10,795 nt of DNA from JBOGTC01 sp050692055. GTDB taxonomy: Bacteria > Chloroflexota > Limnocylindria > QHBO01. The notes beneath the pieces were generated by a model. That model made no database searches, was not told the origin of the DNA, and saw only the letters and a program-made list of their open reading frames with translations. Of this stretch, positions 1-6,782 are shown piece after piece (position 1 is the stretch's first letter; every line of letters begins with the position of its first letter). Made by a program: the position numbers and the translations under genes. The DNA is taken from assembly GCA_050692055.1 (NCBI GenBank), contig JBOGTC010000119.1, positions 1 to 10,795 on the forward strand, read 5' to 3'.

Positions 1-67
1 CAGGGAATCTGGGGCCGCTTCCGCTCAGGGCGGGGATCGCGCGACAGCTGACTCCGAGCCGACGCGC

Positions 68-817
68 TCAGGTCTTCTGGTCGCGCTCCACGCTGTCGTA
101 GGCTTCGTTGATCGCGTCAGCGGTCTCGTCCGCGGCGCGCTCAGCGGCCTGGCCGGCGGCAGTGCCGCTCTCGGCCGCGGCTTCCTGGATCGCATCGCTG
201 GCCTCGGCTCCGTGGCCGTCGACGCCCTCCCCCTGTCCCTCACGCTGGAAGAGCGGGACCCACTCGGCGTCGCGAGCGCGCGTGCCGAGCTCCCCGGCCT
301 TCTCCCCTAGCTCGTGGCGCATCTGGCGCCCGGGCTTCGGCGTGGTCAGCATGGCGATGATTGCACCGGCGGCGGCGCCGATCAGCAGACCAAGGAAGAA
401 CGCGCCCCAGTGGCGATGCTCCCGCTGCCTGATGCCGAGACGTGCCGCGGCGGTCTCACCGAGCTCGCGCGCTGCGGGCACCGCCGCGCCGGCGGCGCCG
501 ATCGCCAGGGTGCGCTGCTTCCACAGGTCACGCACCGCGGGTCGCAGCGACTTCTTCCACGTACGCTCCGACCAGGTGGCCGCCTCCTTGGAGGCTCGGC
601 TCATGCGCTTCGCCGCGTCGCGGCGCAGCGGCCGCGTGTCACGCCAGGTCTCCGAGGCGTAATCGCCGACATCGGCGCCGCGCTCGGCAACCAGCGCGGC
701 CATCTCCTGGCCCCGCCGAGCCATCTCCCTGGTGAACTTTGCGTCGACCATGCGGTCGATCACCGAACCGATGGTGTCGGCGATGTCGTCCGTCGTCTTC
801 GCCGGGCCCTTCGGCAT
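68..817 (-). CDS. YtxH-like single-span membrane protein
   Basis: The product is 249 residues. A strong Shine-Dalgarno GAGGAGG (830-824) lies 6 bases before the ATG at 817, which fixes the start; the frame stays open further upstream, but only inside holB on the other strand. Residues 1-100 are charged and probably helical. Residues 137-158 form a Gly/Ala-rich transmembrane helix, followed at once by TPKPGRQMR (159-167), the Pro-x-x-Gly-x-x-x-Arg pattern that follows the helix in YtxH/general-stress membrane proteins. The tail (about 195-249) is acidic, rich in Ala/Glu, and likely coiled or disordered. Typical YtxH proteins are about 100-120 residues, so both flanks are extended here. Members of the family are linked to stress or envelope functions, but no biochemical activity is established. 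The gene stands alone and diverges from holB. Family assignment rests on the helix plus the following motif and is moderately sure. Confidence 0.8.
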   Translation of the reverse strand: MPKGPAKTTDDIADTIGSVIDRMVDAKFTREMARRGQEMAALVAERGADVGDYASETWRDTRPLRRDAAKRMSRASKEAATWSERTWKKSLRPAVRDLWKQRTLAIGAAGAAVPAARELGETAAARLGIRQREHRHWGAFFLGLLIGAAAGAIIAMLTTPKPGRQMRHELGEKAGELGTRARDAEWVPLFQREGQGEGVDGHGAEASDAIQEAAAESGTAAGQAAERAADETADAINEAYDSVERDQKT

Positions 818-823
818 GGCGTT

Positions 824-830
824 CCTCCTC
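824..830 (-). promoter_or_regulatory. Shine-Dalgarno of the YtxH-like gene
   Basis: GAGGAGG read on the minus strand, 6 bases before the ATG at 817. It decides the start of a frame that otherwise continues far upstream. Confidence 0.75.
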
Positions 831-858
831 GTCTGTGGGCGCTGGTGCGGGTGCACGA

Positions 859-879
859 AGTATGCCATCCGGCCGGCAT
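859..879. promoter_or_regulatory. Divergent promoter region with inverted repeat ATGCC-N8-GGCAT
   Basis: The space between the YtxH-like gene and holB holds an inverted repeat, ATGCC (862-866) and GGCAT (875-879), separated by 8 bases. One arm overlaps a possible minus-strand -10 box, CATACT (864-859, 4 of 6 matches to TATAAT), which would give the YtxH-like gene a leader of about 35 bases. No good -35 is visible. The repeat could be an operator acting on both directions, but short GC-rich inverted repeats also arise by chance. Confidence 0.3.
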
Positions 880-892
880 CGGTCCTCGAACC

Positions 893-898
893 TATACT
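893..898 (+). promoter_or_regulatory. -10 box TATACT ahead of holB
   Basis: TATACT matches TATAAT at 5 of 6 positions and stands out in very GC-rich sequence. Transcription would begin about 7 bases downstream, close to the GTG at 906, so the holB cassette mRNA may be leaderless. No purine-rich Shine-Dalgarno precedes the GTG, which fits. No convincing -35 is seen 17 bases upstream. Confidence 0.5.
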
Positions 899-905
899 CG
901 GTGAC

Positions 906-2018
906 GTGACCGTGACCGACCTCGAGCCCGGCTTCCTCAGCCTGGGCCAGGCCACCGCGCGGGCCATCGCCCAGCGCGCCGCGAGCGGCGGCCGTCTGCA
1001 GCGAACCCTGCTCGTCCACGGGCCTCCCGGATCGGACAAGGAGGCGTTCGTGGACGACCTCCTGGCCCTGCTCTTCTGCACCGATGGCGGCGCTGAGCGC
1101 CGGCCATGCAACGCCTGCCGCGGCTGTCGCGACGCCCGCGCCCGGGCGCACTCCGATCTGGTGCTCGCCTCGCCGGAGGCGTGGCGCGAGCAGCGCTCGA
1201 CCGGCGAGAGCATCGTGGCCGCGGCCCGTCGCTGGCTGCTCGACGCCGCCGGCGCACCGATCGTGGCGGAGAGGCGGGTCGTCCTCATCGAGCGCGCCGA
1301 CCGCGCCAATGAGCAGACGCAGAACGCGCTGCTCAAGGTGCTGGAGGAACCGACGCGGCGGCACATGTTCGTGCTCGTGGCCGACGAGCCCACCCGCCTG
1401 CTGCCCACGATCCGGTCGCGCTGCCAGCCGCTTCGCATCGGTCCCGTGCCGCGCGGGCAGCTCGCCGCCTGGCTCGTCGACCGCGAGCGTCTTCCGGCGG
1501 ACCAGGCCGAGACGCTGGCCCGCCTCACAGGCGGCATGGCCGGCACCGCCATCGCCTACGCGCGCAATCCCGAGCTCGTCTCGTGGCGACGTCGCGTCCA
1601 GGCCGAGCTGCTGACGCTGGTCGGCCGCGGGCGCGCGGACCGCTTCGCATCGGTGCGCGAGCTGCTCGACGAGACGAGCCGCCTGGGCATGACGCCCCCC
1701 TCGGATGCCGAACCCCTCGAGCCTGCTGAGCCGGATGCTGCGCGCGTGGCCACCGGCCAGCAGCGCGAGGCTGCGCTCCTGCTGGTGGGCGCCTGGATCG
1801 ACCTGACACGCGACCTCCTGGTGGCATCTGCCGGACGGCCCGGTCTTGCGCCGGCGGCCGAGCTCCTTCCCGACCTCCCCTCGATCGCCTCTGACCTGGG
1901 GACCGATGCGCTCGCCGCGTTCGCGCAGCGTCTCGAAGTCGTGCACGACGGTCTCAGGCAGAACGCCGCCCCGCGGCTCGCCCTGGAGGCCGCCATGCTC
2001 GACTGGCCCGCGCGGTGA
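906..2018 (+). CDS. holB: DNA polymerase III subunit delta-prime
   Basis: The clamp-loader delta-prime subunit helps the tau/gamma and delta subunits load the sliding clamp at primer ends. With the GTG at 906 it has 370 residues; GTG at 912 is equally possible, while the frame upstream overlaps the divergent promoter. The N-terminal AAA+ fold shows a degenerate P-loop, GPPGSDKE (39-46), with Glu where Ser/Thr binds ATP; delta-prime is normally not an active ATPase. A four-cysteine zinc module is present (Cys58, 68, 71, 74). NALLKVLEEP (140-149) and LLPTIRSRCQ (165-174) contain the conserved Leu-Glu-Glu-Pro and Ser-Arg-Cys signatures. The C-terminal part ends in the family's usual Asn-x-x-Pro-Arg-Leu-x-Leu-Glu region. 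It is first in a coupled cassette, and its TGA overlaps the acyP GTG. Identification is firm; the exact start is not. Confidence 0.93.
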   Translation: MTVTDLEPGFLSLGQATARAIAQRAASGGRLQRTLLVHGPPGSDKEAFVDDLLALLFCTDGGAERRPCNACRGCRDARARAHSDLVLASPEAWREQRSTGESIVAAARRWLLDAAGAPIVAERRVVLIERADRANEQTQNALLKVLEEPTRRHMFVLVADEPTRLLPTIRSRCQPLRIGPVPRGQLAAWLVDRERLPADQAETLARLTGGMAGTAIAYARNPELVSWRRRVQAELLTLVGRGRADRFASVRELLDETSRLGMTPPSDAEPLEPAEPDAARVATGQQREAALLLVGAWIDLTRDLLVASAGRPGLAPAAELLPDLPSIASDLGTDALAAFAQRLEVVHDGLRQNAAPRLALEAAMLDWPAR

Positions 2019-2299
2019 GCGATGAGCGCCTGACGGCGCGTGTCACCGGCCAGGTCCAGGGCGTCGGGTACCGCTGGTGGACGGCGCGTGTGGCGAGAGG
2101 CCTGGGCCTCGTCGGCTGGGTGATGAACGACGACGACGAGCGCGCGGTGGAGATCGTCGCCGAGGGCACCGCGTCAGCACTCGACGAGCTCGAGCGGCTG
2201 CTGCACGCTGGCCCCGACGGTGCGCGGGTGAGGACCGTCGAGGTCCAAAGATCCCCGGCCAGCGGCGAGTTCGACCGCTTCGGGATCGTGCGCCCTTGA
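2015..2299 (+). CDS. acyP: Acylphosphatase
   Basis: This 94-residue cytosolic enzyme is expected to hydrolyse acyl phosphates to a carboxylate and phosphate. It carries the family signature GQVQGVGYR (12-20), with the catalytic Arg20 in the phosphate-binding loop, and GWVMN (34-38), with the catalytic Asn38 that positions the water. Length matches the usual 90-100 residues. The start is GTG at 2015, whose last two bases are part of the holB TGA (GTGA, 4-base overlap). An ATG at 2022 is out of frame and stops after a few codons. Its own stop overlaps the TTG of the next gene, so its translation is probably coupled on both sides. Confidence is high. Confidence 0.95.
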   Translation: MSDERLTARVTGQVQGVGYRWWTARVARGLGLVGWVMNDDDERAVEIVAEGTASALDELERLLHAGPDGARVRTVEVQRSPASGEFDRFGIVRP

Positions 2300-2640
2300 A
2301 CTGGCGAGCCATCGGCTGTGGTGCCGCGGCCCTCGCCGCGTTCCTGGCCGTCAGCGTGATCGGCCTGCTCATGGCGCTTCCGCCCGCCGGTTGCCCCGAC
2401 CGCCTGCAGCATGGCCCGGATGCGTTCCTGCCGACCGGTGAGCCGACGACGGAGCCGAGGATTCCGGGGGTCGAGGACGAGGAGATCGTCGAGATCGGCT
2501 CGACCTTCATGGGCCTCACCACCCGAGCCGTGTTCGCAGCGTCCGAGGAGGCTCCTGTCTCCGGTTCGGACAAGCTTCCGGCGCGGATCGCGCTCGACTG
2601 CGCGGACGGCACGTACCTTGCCTATCGGTCCGAGCCGTGA
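2296..2640 (+). CDS. Small membrane-anchored protein of unknown function
   Basis: The product has 114 residues if it starts at the TTG at 2296, which overlaps the acyP TGA (TTGA). That placement copies the 4-base overlaps on either side, and no other start lies between the acyP stop and the hydrophobic segment. Residues about 5-28 form one hydrophobic helix, a signal anchor or uncleaved signal. Cys33 follows in PPAGC, which is a poor lipobox because Pro sits where a hydrophobic residue is expected. The remaining 80 residues are polar and presumably extracytoplasmic, with a second cysteine near the end in LDCADGTY. I do not recognise a domain. The gene sits between acyP and a lipid kinase, which hints at an envelope role but does not show one. 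Reality as a gene is likely from frame, context and spacing; function is unknown. Confidence 0.72.
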   Translation: MNWRAIGCGAAALAAFLAVSVIGLLMALPPAGCPDRLQHGPDAFLPTGEPTTEPRIPGVEDEEIVEIGSTFMGLTTRAVFAASEEAPVSGSDKLPARIALDCADGTYLAYRSEP

Positions 2641-3557
2641 GCCGCCGTCCCATCCTCCTGCTCGTCAACCCGGTTGCCGGCGGCAAGCCGGGCTCCGGGC
2701 CTGACCTGGACGAGGATCCGGCCCGTCTCGCGGCCGAAGCGCTCGGCGCCGAGCTTCGCGGGCGCGGGCTCGAGGTGGCTCACCGCGAGCTCGTCGAGGG
2801 TGACGACGCGGCCGAGCTGGCCCGCCACGCGGCGGACACCGGGCACGATGTCGTGGTCGCGGGCGGCGACGGGACGGTGGGGGGAGTTGCCGGCGCCCTC
2901 GTCGGTCATCCGGATGCGGCCCTTGGCATCCTGGCCCGCGGCAGCTTCAACAACATGGCCCGCGGGCTCGGCATCCCGGTCACGCTCGACGAGGCGCTCG
3001 AGGTGATCTCGGGCGGGCGTTCGGCCCAGGTCGACGCCGGATGGGCGTATCACGACGACCCCGCCCAGGGCCGGCCCTTCTTCGAGGCTGCCGGCGTGGG
3101 GCTCGAGGCGATCGGCTTCATGGCAGTAGAGCTGTACGAGAAGCATGGCTGGTGGCGCGCGGCGCGTGCCGTGTGGCGAGGCCTGCGGATGCGTCGCACC
3201 CCCATGCGCATCACGCTCGACGACCAGGCCTACCGCACCGGTTCGCCGGCCGTCACGGTGAGCAACGGGCCGTATCACGGTCTCGGCTTCGCGATCGCCG
3301 ACGACGCCGACCCGACCGACGGCCGCTTCAACGTGGCCGTCTTCCACGGCATGAGCCGGTGGGAGGTGCTGCGGCACTTCCTGACCGTGGCGCGCCGGCG
3401 GCCACGCAGGGAGCCGCGGATCCGCGTGCACCAGGCCGCACGCGTCAGGATCGAGGGCGTGCGGCGCGCGCTGCCGGCCCATGCCGACGGCGAGTCGATC
3501 GGCCTCACGCCGGTCACCTTCGAGGTACGCCCTGGAGCGCTGCGCGTCTTCCGCTGA
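2637..3557 (+). CDS. Diacylglycerol kinase family lipid kinase
   Basis: This 306-residue protein belongs to the soluble DagK/YegS lipid kinase family, which phosphorylates diacylglycerol or a related lipid with ATP at the membrane surface. VNPVAGG (10-16) is the first nucleotide-binding strand and loop. GGDGT (76-80) is the diagnostic catalytic motif. GSFNNMARGLGIP (102-114) matches the family's Gly-Thr-x-Asn-Asp-x-Ala-Arg-x-Leu-Gly-Ile-Pro, with Ser-Phe and Asn-Asn variants. The C-terminal beta-sandwich ends in HADGES followed by a Pro-x-x-Phe strand, as usual. The GTG start at 2637 overlaps the preceding TGA. It is the last gene of the cassette and ends 19 bases before the convergent dgt stop. 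Family is sure; the lipid substrate cannot be read from sequence, so no symbol is given. Confidence 0.93.
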   Translation: MSRRPILLLVNPVAGGKPGSGPDLDEDPARLAAEALGAELRGRGLEVAHRELVEGDDAAELARHAADTGHDVVVAGGDGTVGGVAGALVGHPDAALGILARGSFNNMARGLGIPVTLDEALEVISGGRSAQVDAGWAYHDDPAQGRPFFEAAGVGLEAIGFMAVELYEKHGWWRAARAVWRGLRMRRTPMRITLDDQAYRTGSPAVTVSNGPYHGLGFAIADDADPTDGRFNVAVFHGMSRWEVLRHFLTVARRRPRREPRIRVHQAARVRIEGVRRALPAHADGESIGLTPVTFEVRPGALRVFR

Positions 3558-3566
3558 GCCGGCGCT

Positions 3567-3582
3567 CCGTATGGCGCTACGG
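3567..3582. terminator. Possible short hairpin between convergent stop codons
   Basis: CCGTA (3567-3571) and TACGG (3578-3582) can pair around the loop TGGCGC, with two more pairs beyond one mismatch. It lies between the lipid kinase stop and the dgt stop, and overlaps the latter. There is no U-tract on either strand, so it is at best a weak bidirectional terminator. Confidence 0.25.
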
Positions 3583-4617
3583 CGCTCGACCGCCGTCCGG
3601 AACGAGCCGATCGTGGGCGGCCAGGGCGTATCGGTCCGTCATGCCGGCGACGTAGTCGGCCACCTGGATCACGGGCTGCGCCTCGTGCTCCCGATAGGTC
3701 TCCGGGATCTGCTCCGGGTGCTCCAGATGCCAGTCCACCAGGTCGCGGATGATGCCGATGGCCCGCTCCTGCTGCCCGCGCTGCGCGGGCGACTGGTAGA
3801 CGCGCTCGAACATGAAATCGCGCAGCTCGTTCATCACCGATAGCGTCGCCTCGTCCATCCGGACCGCGCCCGACCGCAGCGACTCGTCGATGACGCAGCC
3901 GATCATGGCGTTGACCCATGACCTGCCCGGCTCGCCGAACCGTTCCAGGACCGATGCCGGAAAGGCGTCGCGGGCCAGCACTCCGGCGCGCAGCGCGTCG
4001 AGCGCGTCGTGGGCGAGGTAGGCGATCCGATCGGCGAAGCGCACGCAGAAGGCCTCCGGCGTCGCGGGCGGGGGCTCGATCTTCCAGGAGTGGGCGCGGA
4101 TCCCGTCGCGCACCTCCCACGTCAGGTTCTGATCCTCGAGGACCTCGTAGATGCGGACGCTCTGCGCGGCGTGATGCCAGCCATCCGGCTGGAAGTACGG
4201 CGAGAGCGCCTCCTCGCCGGTGTGCCCGAACGGGGAGTGGCCGACGTCGTGGCCCAGCGCGATCGCCTCGGCCAGCGGCTCGTTGAGAGAGAGCGCCGCG
4301 GCCAGGGCGCGCGCCACCTGCGTCACCTGCATGGTGTGGGTCAGTCGCGTGACGAAGTGGTCGCCTTCGGGGTTGAGGAAGACCTGCGTCTTGTGCTTCA
4401 GGCGACGGAACGCCTTGGAGTGGATGATCCGGTCGCGGTCACGCTCGAACGCGGTGCGGTAGCCATCCGGCTCCTCCGCGCGCTGACGGCCGCGGCTGCG
4501 CGTCGAGCGCGTCGCCGCCGGGCTCAGCCGCTCCTCCTCCGCCTCGCGTGCCGCGCGGTCACGCCGCTTGAGGCTGCCCGCCGCATCAAGGGTCTGCACG
4601 TACCGATGATGCCGCAT
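3577..4617 (-). CDS. dgt: dGTP triphosphohydrolase-like HD-domain protein
   Basis: This 346-residue enzyme is expected to cleave a deoxynucleoside triphosphate, classically dGTP, to deoxynucleoside and triphosphate, so trimming the dNTP pool. The start region shows the strongly conserved RDRDRIIHSKAFRRLKHKTQ (59-78). The metal-binding HD set is complete: His94, His123-Asp124 and Asp196 in RFADRIAYLAHD. Sequence around HDVGHSPFGHTGE (123-135) is also typical of the shorter dGTPase-like clade. The start chosen is ATG at 4617; no strong Shine-Dalgarno precedes it. The N-terminus is longer than most relatives by about ten residues, so an internal GTG at codon 7 is possible. It diverges from the EamA gene and converges with the lipid kinase. 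Family is sure; preference for dGTP over other dNTPs is not shown. Confidence 0.92.
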   Translation of the reverse strand: MRHHRYVQTLDAAGSLKRRDRAAREAEEERLSPAATRSTRSRGRQRAEEPDGYRTAFERDRDRIIHSKAFRRLKHKTQVFLNPEGDHFVTRLTHTMQVTQVARALAAALSLNEPLAEAIALGHDVGHSPFGHTGEEALSPYFQPDGWHHAAQSVRIYEVLEDQNLTWEVRDGIRAHSWKIEPPPATPEAFCVRFADRIAYLAHDALDALRAGVLARDAFPASVLERFGEPGRSWVNAMIGCVIDESLRSGAVRMDEATLSVMNELRDFMFERVYQSPAQRGQQERAIGIIRDLVDWHLEHPEQIPETYREHEAQPVIQVADYVAGMTDRYALAAHDRLVPDGGRAP

Positions 4618-4693
4618 CAATCGGTTCCGCTGGGCGGATCGCCGCAGCGTGGCCCGGGAAGCCCCGGCGGCACGCGGCCATGGACAGGAGTCC

Positions 4694-4832
4694 GTTGCAC
4701 CACGTGGAGATAACAGGGAAGTAGAGGCCGGTCTTGGCGTCTTCTTCCCCGTCCATGCCACCGCGTGCAACGGGCGGGGAAGATCCGACGTTCCGGAGCC
4801 ACTTCTTCCCCGATACCTCCATCCCATGCAAT
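4694..4832. repeat. Three copies of a degenerate 31-base repeat
   Basis: Copy A is 4694-4724 on the plus strand; copies B (4741-4771) and C (4802-4832) are on the minus strand. Every pair matches at 21 of 31 positions. Bases shared by all three are TTGCA at positions 2-6, TGG at 12-14, C at 21, GGGAAG at 23-28 and AG at 30-31; the centre is free. A and B face each other with a 16-base gap and could form a long imperfect hairpin. B and C are direct copies offset by 61 bases. The array fills the gap between the divergent dgt and EamA genes, so binding sites for a regulator, or remnants of a small repeat element, are both reasonable. I do not recognise the family. Confidence 0.7.
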
Positions 4833-4905
4833 GACAGCAGGGCCGTACTCTGCCGCCGCTCCGCCACACGGACGCGTGCTAAGGTTGCCGGCTTTGTCAG
4901 GACCG

Positions 4906-5850
4906 ATGATCGCGAGCCCGCGCACCGGCCGACAGCACGCGATGGCCGTGCTGCAGGGCCTGTTCGTCACGTTCCTGTGGTCGACGTCGTGGGTCCTCGT
5001 CAAGATCGGTCTCGACGAGCTCGACCTTCAGCCGCTGTCGTTCGCCGGCCTGCGCTATGCGCTGGCGGCGCTGATCCTCCTGCCGTTCGGGGTGCGGGCC
5101 ATGCGCGCGGCGCACAGCGCAGCGCCGCTGAGCGGACGACTCCTCGGGCGGGTCGCGATCTACGGCCTCCTCTTCGTGGCGGTGGCGCAGGGCGCCCAGT
5201 TCGTGGCCCTGGGCCTGCTGCCGGCGACGGCGGTGAACCTGGTGCTCTCGTCGATCCCGGCGATCGTTGCCCTGCTGGCGCTCAGCACGATGGCCGAGCG
5301 TCCCAGCGCCGGACAGGCGGCGGGCATCGGTCTCCTCATCGCCGGCGCGGTGCTCTACTTCGGTCCCTTCGAGCTCACGCCCGAAGCGCCGCTGGGCATC
5401 ATGGCGGCCGCGGTCTGCGCCCTCGCCGCCGCCGTGTCGTCGCACGTGGGGCGAGGGCTGGCGCGCGACGCGATCGCGCGGCTGGGCGGGCCCATCGGCC
5501 TCACCGCCTCGAGCATGGCGATCGGCGCCGCCCTGCTGCTCGGCACGGGCCTGATGGTGGAGGGCATCCCCGCGCTGGACCCGGCCGGCTGGCTGATCGT
5601 CGCCTGGCTGGCGGTGGTGAACACGGCGTTCGCGTTCACGCTGTGGAACCACACGCTGCGCACGTTGACCGCGGTGGAGTCGAGCGTGGTGAACAACACC
5701 ATGACGATCCAGATCGCGGTGCTGGCGATCGTCTTCCTTGGCGAGCGGCTCGGGCCGCTGCAGCTCGCGGGCCTGTTCCTGGCCGCGGCCGGCGCGCTCG
5801 TGGTGCAGCTGGCGCCGCGCCTGCGACGACCTGCCCCAACGTCGATCTAG
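4906..5850 (+). CDS. EamA/DMT-family transporter
   Basis: The product is a 314-residue inner-membrane protein of the drug/metabolite transporter superfamily, usually exporting amino acids or other metabolites. Nearly the whole length is hydrophobic and is consistent with about ten helices in two EamA repeats (about residues 15-150 and 165-300). The first begins with FVTFLWSTSWVLVK, the usual opening. The second ends with GERLGPLQLAGLFLAAAG, which matches the family's Glu-x-x-x-x-x-Gln-x-x-Gly close. The ATG at 4906 has an AGGA only 5 bases away; ATG at 4942 would also leave all helices intact but has no Shine-Dalgarno. A longer reading from 4765 would run through the 31-base repeats and is unlikely. 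The stop TAG shares CTAG with the stop of the opposing permease gene. Substrate is unknown. Confidence 0.9.
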   Translation: MIASPRTGRQHAMAVLQGLFVTFLWSTSWVLVKIGLDELDLQPLSFAGLRYALAALILLPFGVRAMRAAHSAAPLSGRLLGRVAIYGLLFVAVAQGAQFVALGLLPATAVNLVLSSIPAIVALLALSTMAERPSAGQAAGIGLLIAGAVLYFGPFELTPEAPLGIMAAAVCALAAAVSSHVGRGLARDAIARLGGPIGLTASSMAIGAALLLGTGLMVEGIPALDPAGWLIVAWLAVVNTAFAFTLWNHTLRTLTAVESSVVNNTMTIQIAVLAIVFLGERLGPLQLAGLFLAAAGALVVQLAPRLRRPAPTSI

Positions 5851-6782
5851 CTGCTGTCGTCGCCCTCCGCGCCACCGTCCGCGCCAGCTGCCCCCGCGAT
5901 GAACATGGACGCCGTGGCACGATCCTCGAGCGCCACCTGGAGCTCAGGATCGACCGGCCCGCCGGGGCCGCCCTCGATGATGCGGCGCCGCACCCAGCCG
6001 GAGGCGAGATCGATGAGGATGGTGATGACGATCACGACGATGATCGCCATTCCCGCGCGATCGTAGCGACGGAAGTTGATGGCCTGGACGAGGAATTCGC
6101 CGACGCCGCCCGCGCCCACGGCCCCCAGGATGGCTGAGGCGCGCACGTTGATCTCGAAGCGATAGAGCCAGAACGCGACTATCTCCGGAAGTACCTGGGG
6201 CAGCACCCCCCAGCGCTGCACCTGGAAGGTCCGGCCGCCGGTGGCGCGGGCAGCCTCGACGGGTCCCGGATCGATCCCCTCGACGACCTCGGCAGACAGC
6301 TTCCCGAGCGTCCCGATCGAATGCACCCCGATCGCGAGCGTCCCCGCGTAGGGGCCGAGGCCGACCATGGGGATGAACACGACCACCGCCACCAGGATCT
6401 CGGGGATGGCGCGGATCGCGTTGAGGACCAGGCGCACGACATTCGAGACGAGCCCGCTGGTGACATTCTTCGCGCCGAGGAACCCCATGGGCAGCGACAG
6501 GATGGCGCCGATGATCGTCCCCAACCAGGCAATCTGGACCGACTCGAGCATGGCATCGAGTGCCCCGCCAAGCGCCGTCCAGTCCGGCCCGTTGCGCAGG
6601 AAGAAGAGGTAGAACATGTTGCTCAGACCGGCGGGCAGGTCGAGCAGGCGGTCAGCCTCGATCTCGATGGTCAGCGCTGACCACAGCACGATGGCGGCGA
6701 AGACCCCGCTGAAGATCCATTTCATCGTCGCCGGCGGCCGCTTCGGCCGCTCGGTCCGCACGCGCCCGGCGCCGGCCGTCAC
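5847..6782 (-). CDS. phnE: Phosphonate/phosphite-type ABC transporter permease, second copy
   Basis: This is a 311-residue inner-membrane permease of the PhnE branch of binding-protein-dependent transporters. Hydrophobic helices begin at about residue 22. R124-A-I-P-E and the GLGPYAGTLAIG segment (141-152) are typical of PhnE. The cytoplasmic coupling loop starts at EAARATGG (176-183) and continues to VLPQVLPE, the Glu-Ala-Ala motif that contacts the ATPase. The last 40 or so residues, after the final helix and its Arg-Arg-Arg, form an unusual acidic Gly/Ala-rich tail. The GTG at 6782 overlaps the stop of the first permease (GTGA). An internal ATG at codon 20 would remove only a basic leader. 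It is the last gene of the operon and is clearly diverged from its neighbour permease, so the pore is probably a heterodimer. Confidence 0.9.
   Translation of the reverse strand: MTAGAGRVRTERPKRPPATMKWIFSGVFAAIVLWSALTIEIEADRLLDLPAGLSNMFYLFFLRNGPDWTALGGALDAMLESVQIAWLGTIIGAILSLPMGFLGAKNVTSGLVSNVVRLVLNAIRAIPEILVAVVVFIPMVGLGPYAGTLAIGVHSIGTLGKLSAEVVEGIDPGPVEAARATGGRTFQVQRWGVLPQVLPEIVAFWLYRFEINVRASAILGAVGAGGVGEFLVQAINFRRYDRAGMAIIVVIVITILIDLASGWVRRRIIEGGPGGPVDPELQVALEDRATASMFIAGAAGADGGAEGDDSS

Noticed and set aside
1..67. Remnant of a gene at the left edge
   Set aside because: Too short to judge. No motif, RNA or terminator is apparent downstream of the YtxH-like gene.
639..1946. Long open frame on the minus strand across holB (435 codons), and similar long antisense frames elsewhere
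   Set aside because: High GC content makes stop codons rare in all frames. These frames lack ribosome binding sites and recognisable domains, and they lie opposite genes with full family motifs.
4694..4832. CRISPR-like array
   Set aside because: The three repeats are only about two-thirds identical, occur in both orientations, have unequal gaps of 16 and 30 bases, and have no cas genes nearby.
4765..4905. Longer EamA start at 4765
   Set aside because: The extra 47 residues are not membrane-like, and the coding region would run through the conserved 31-base repeats. Starts at 4906 or 4942 give the usual family length.
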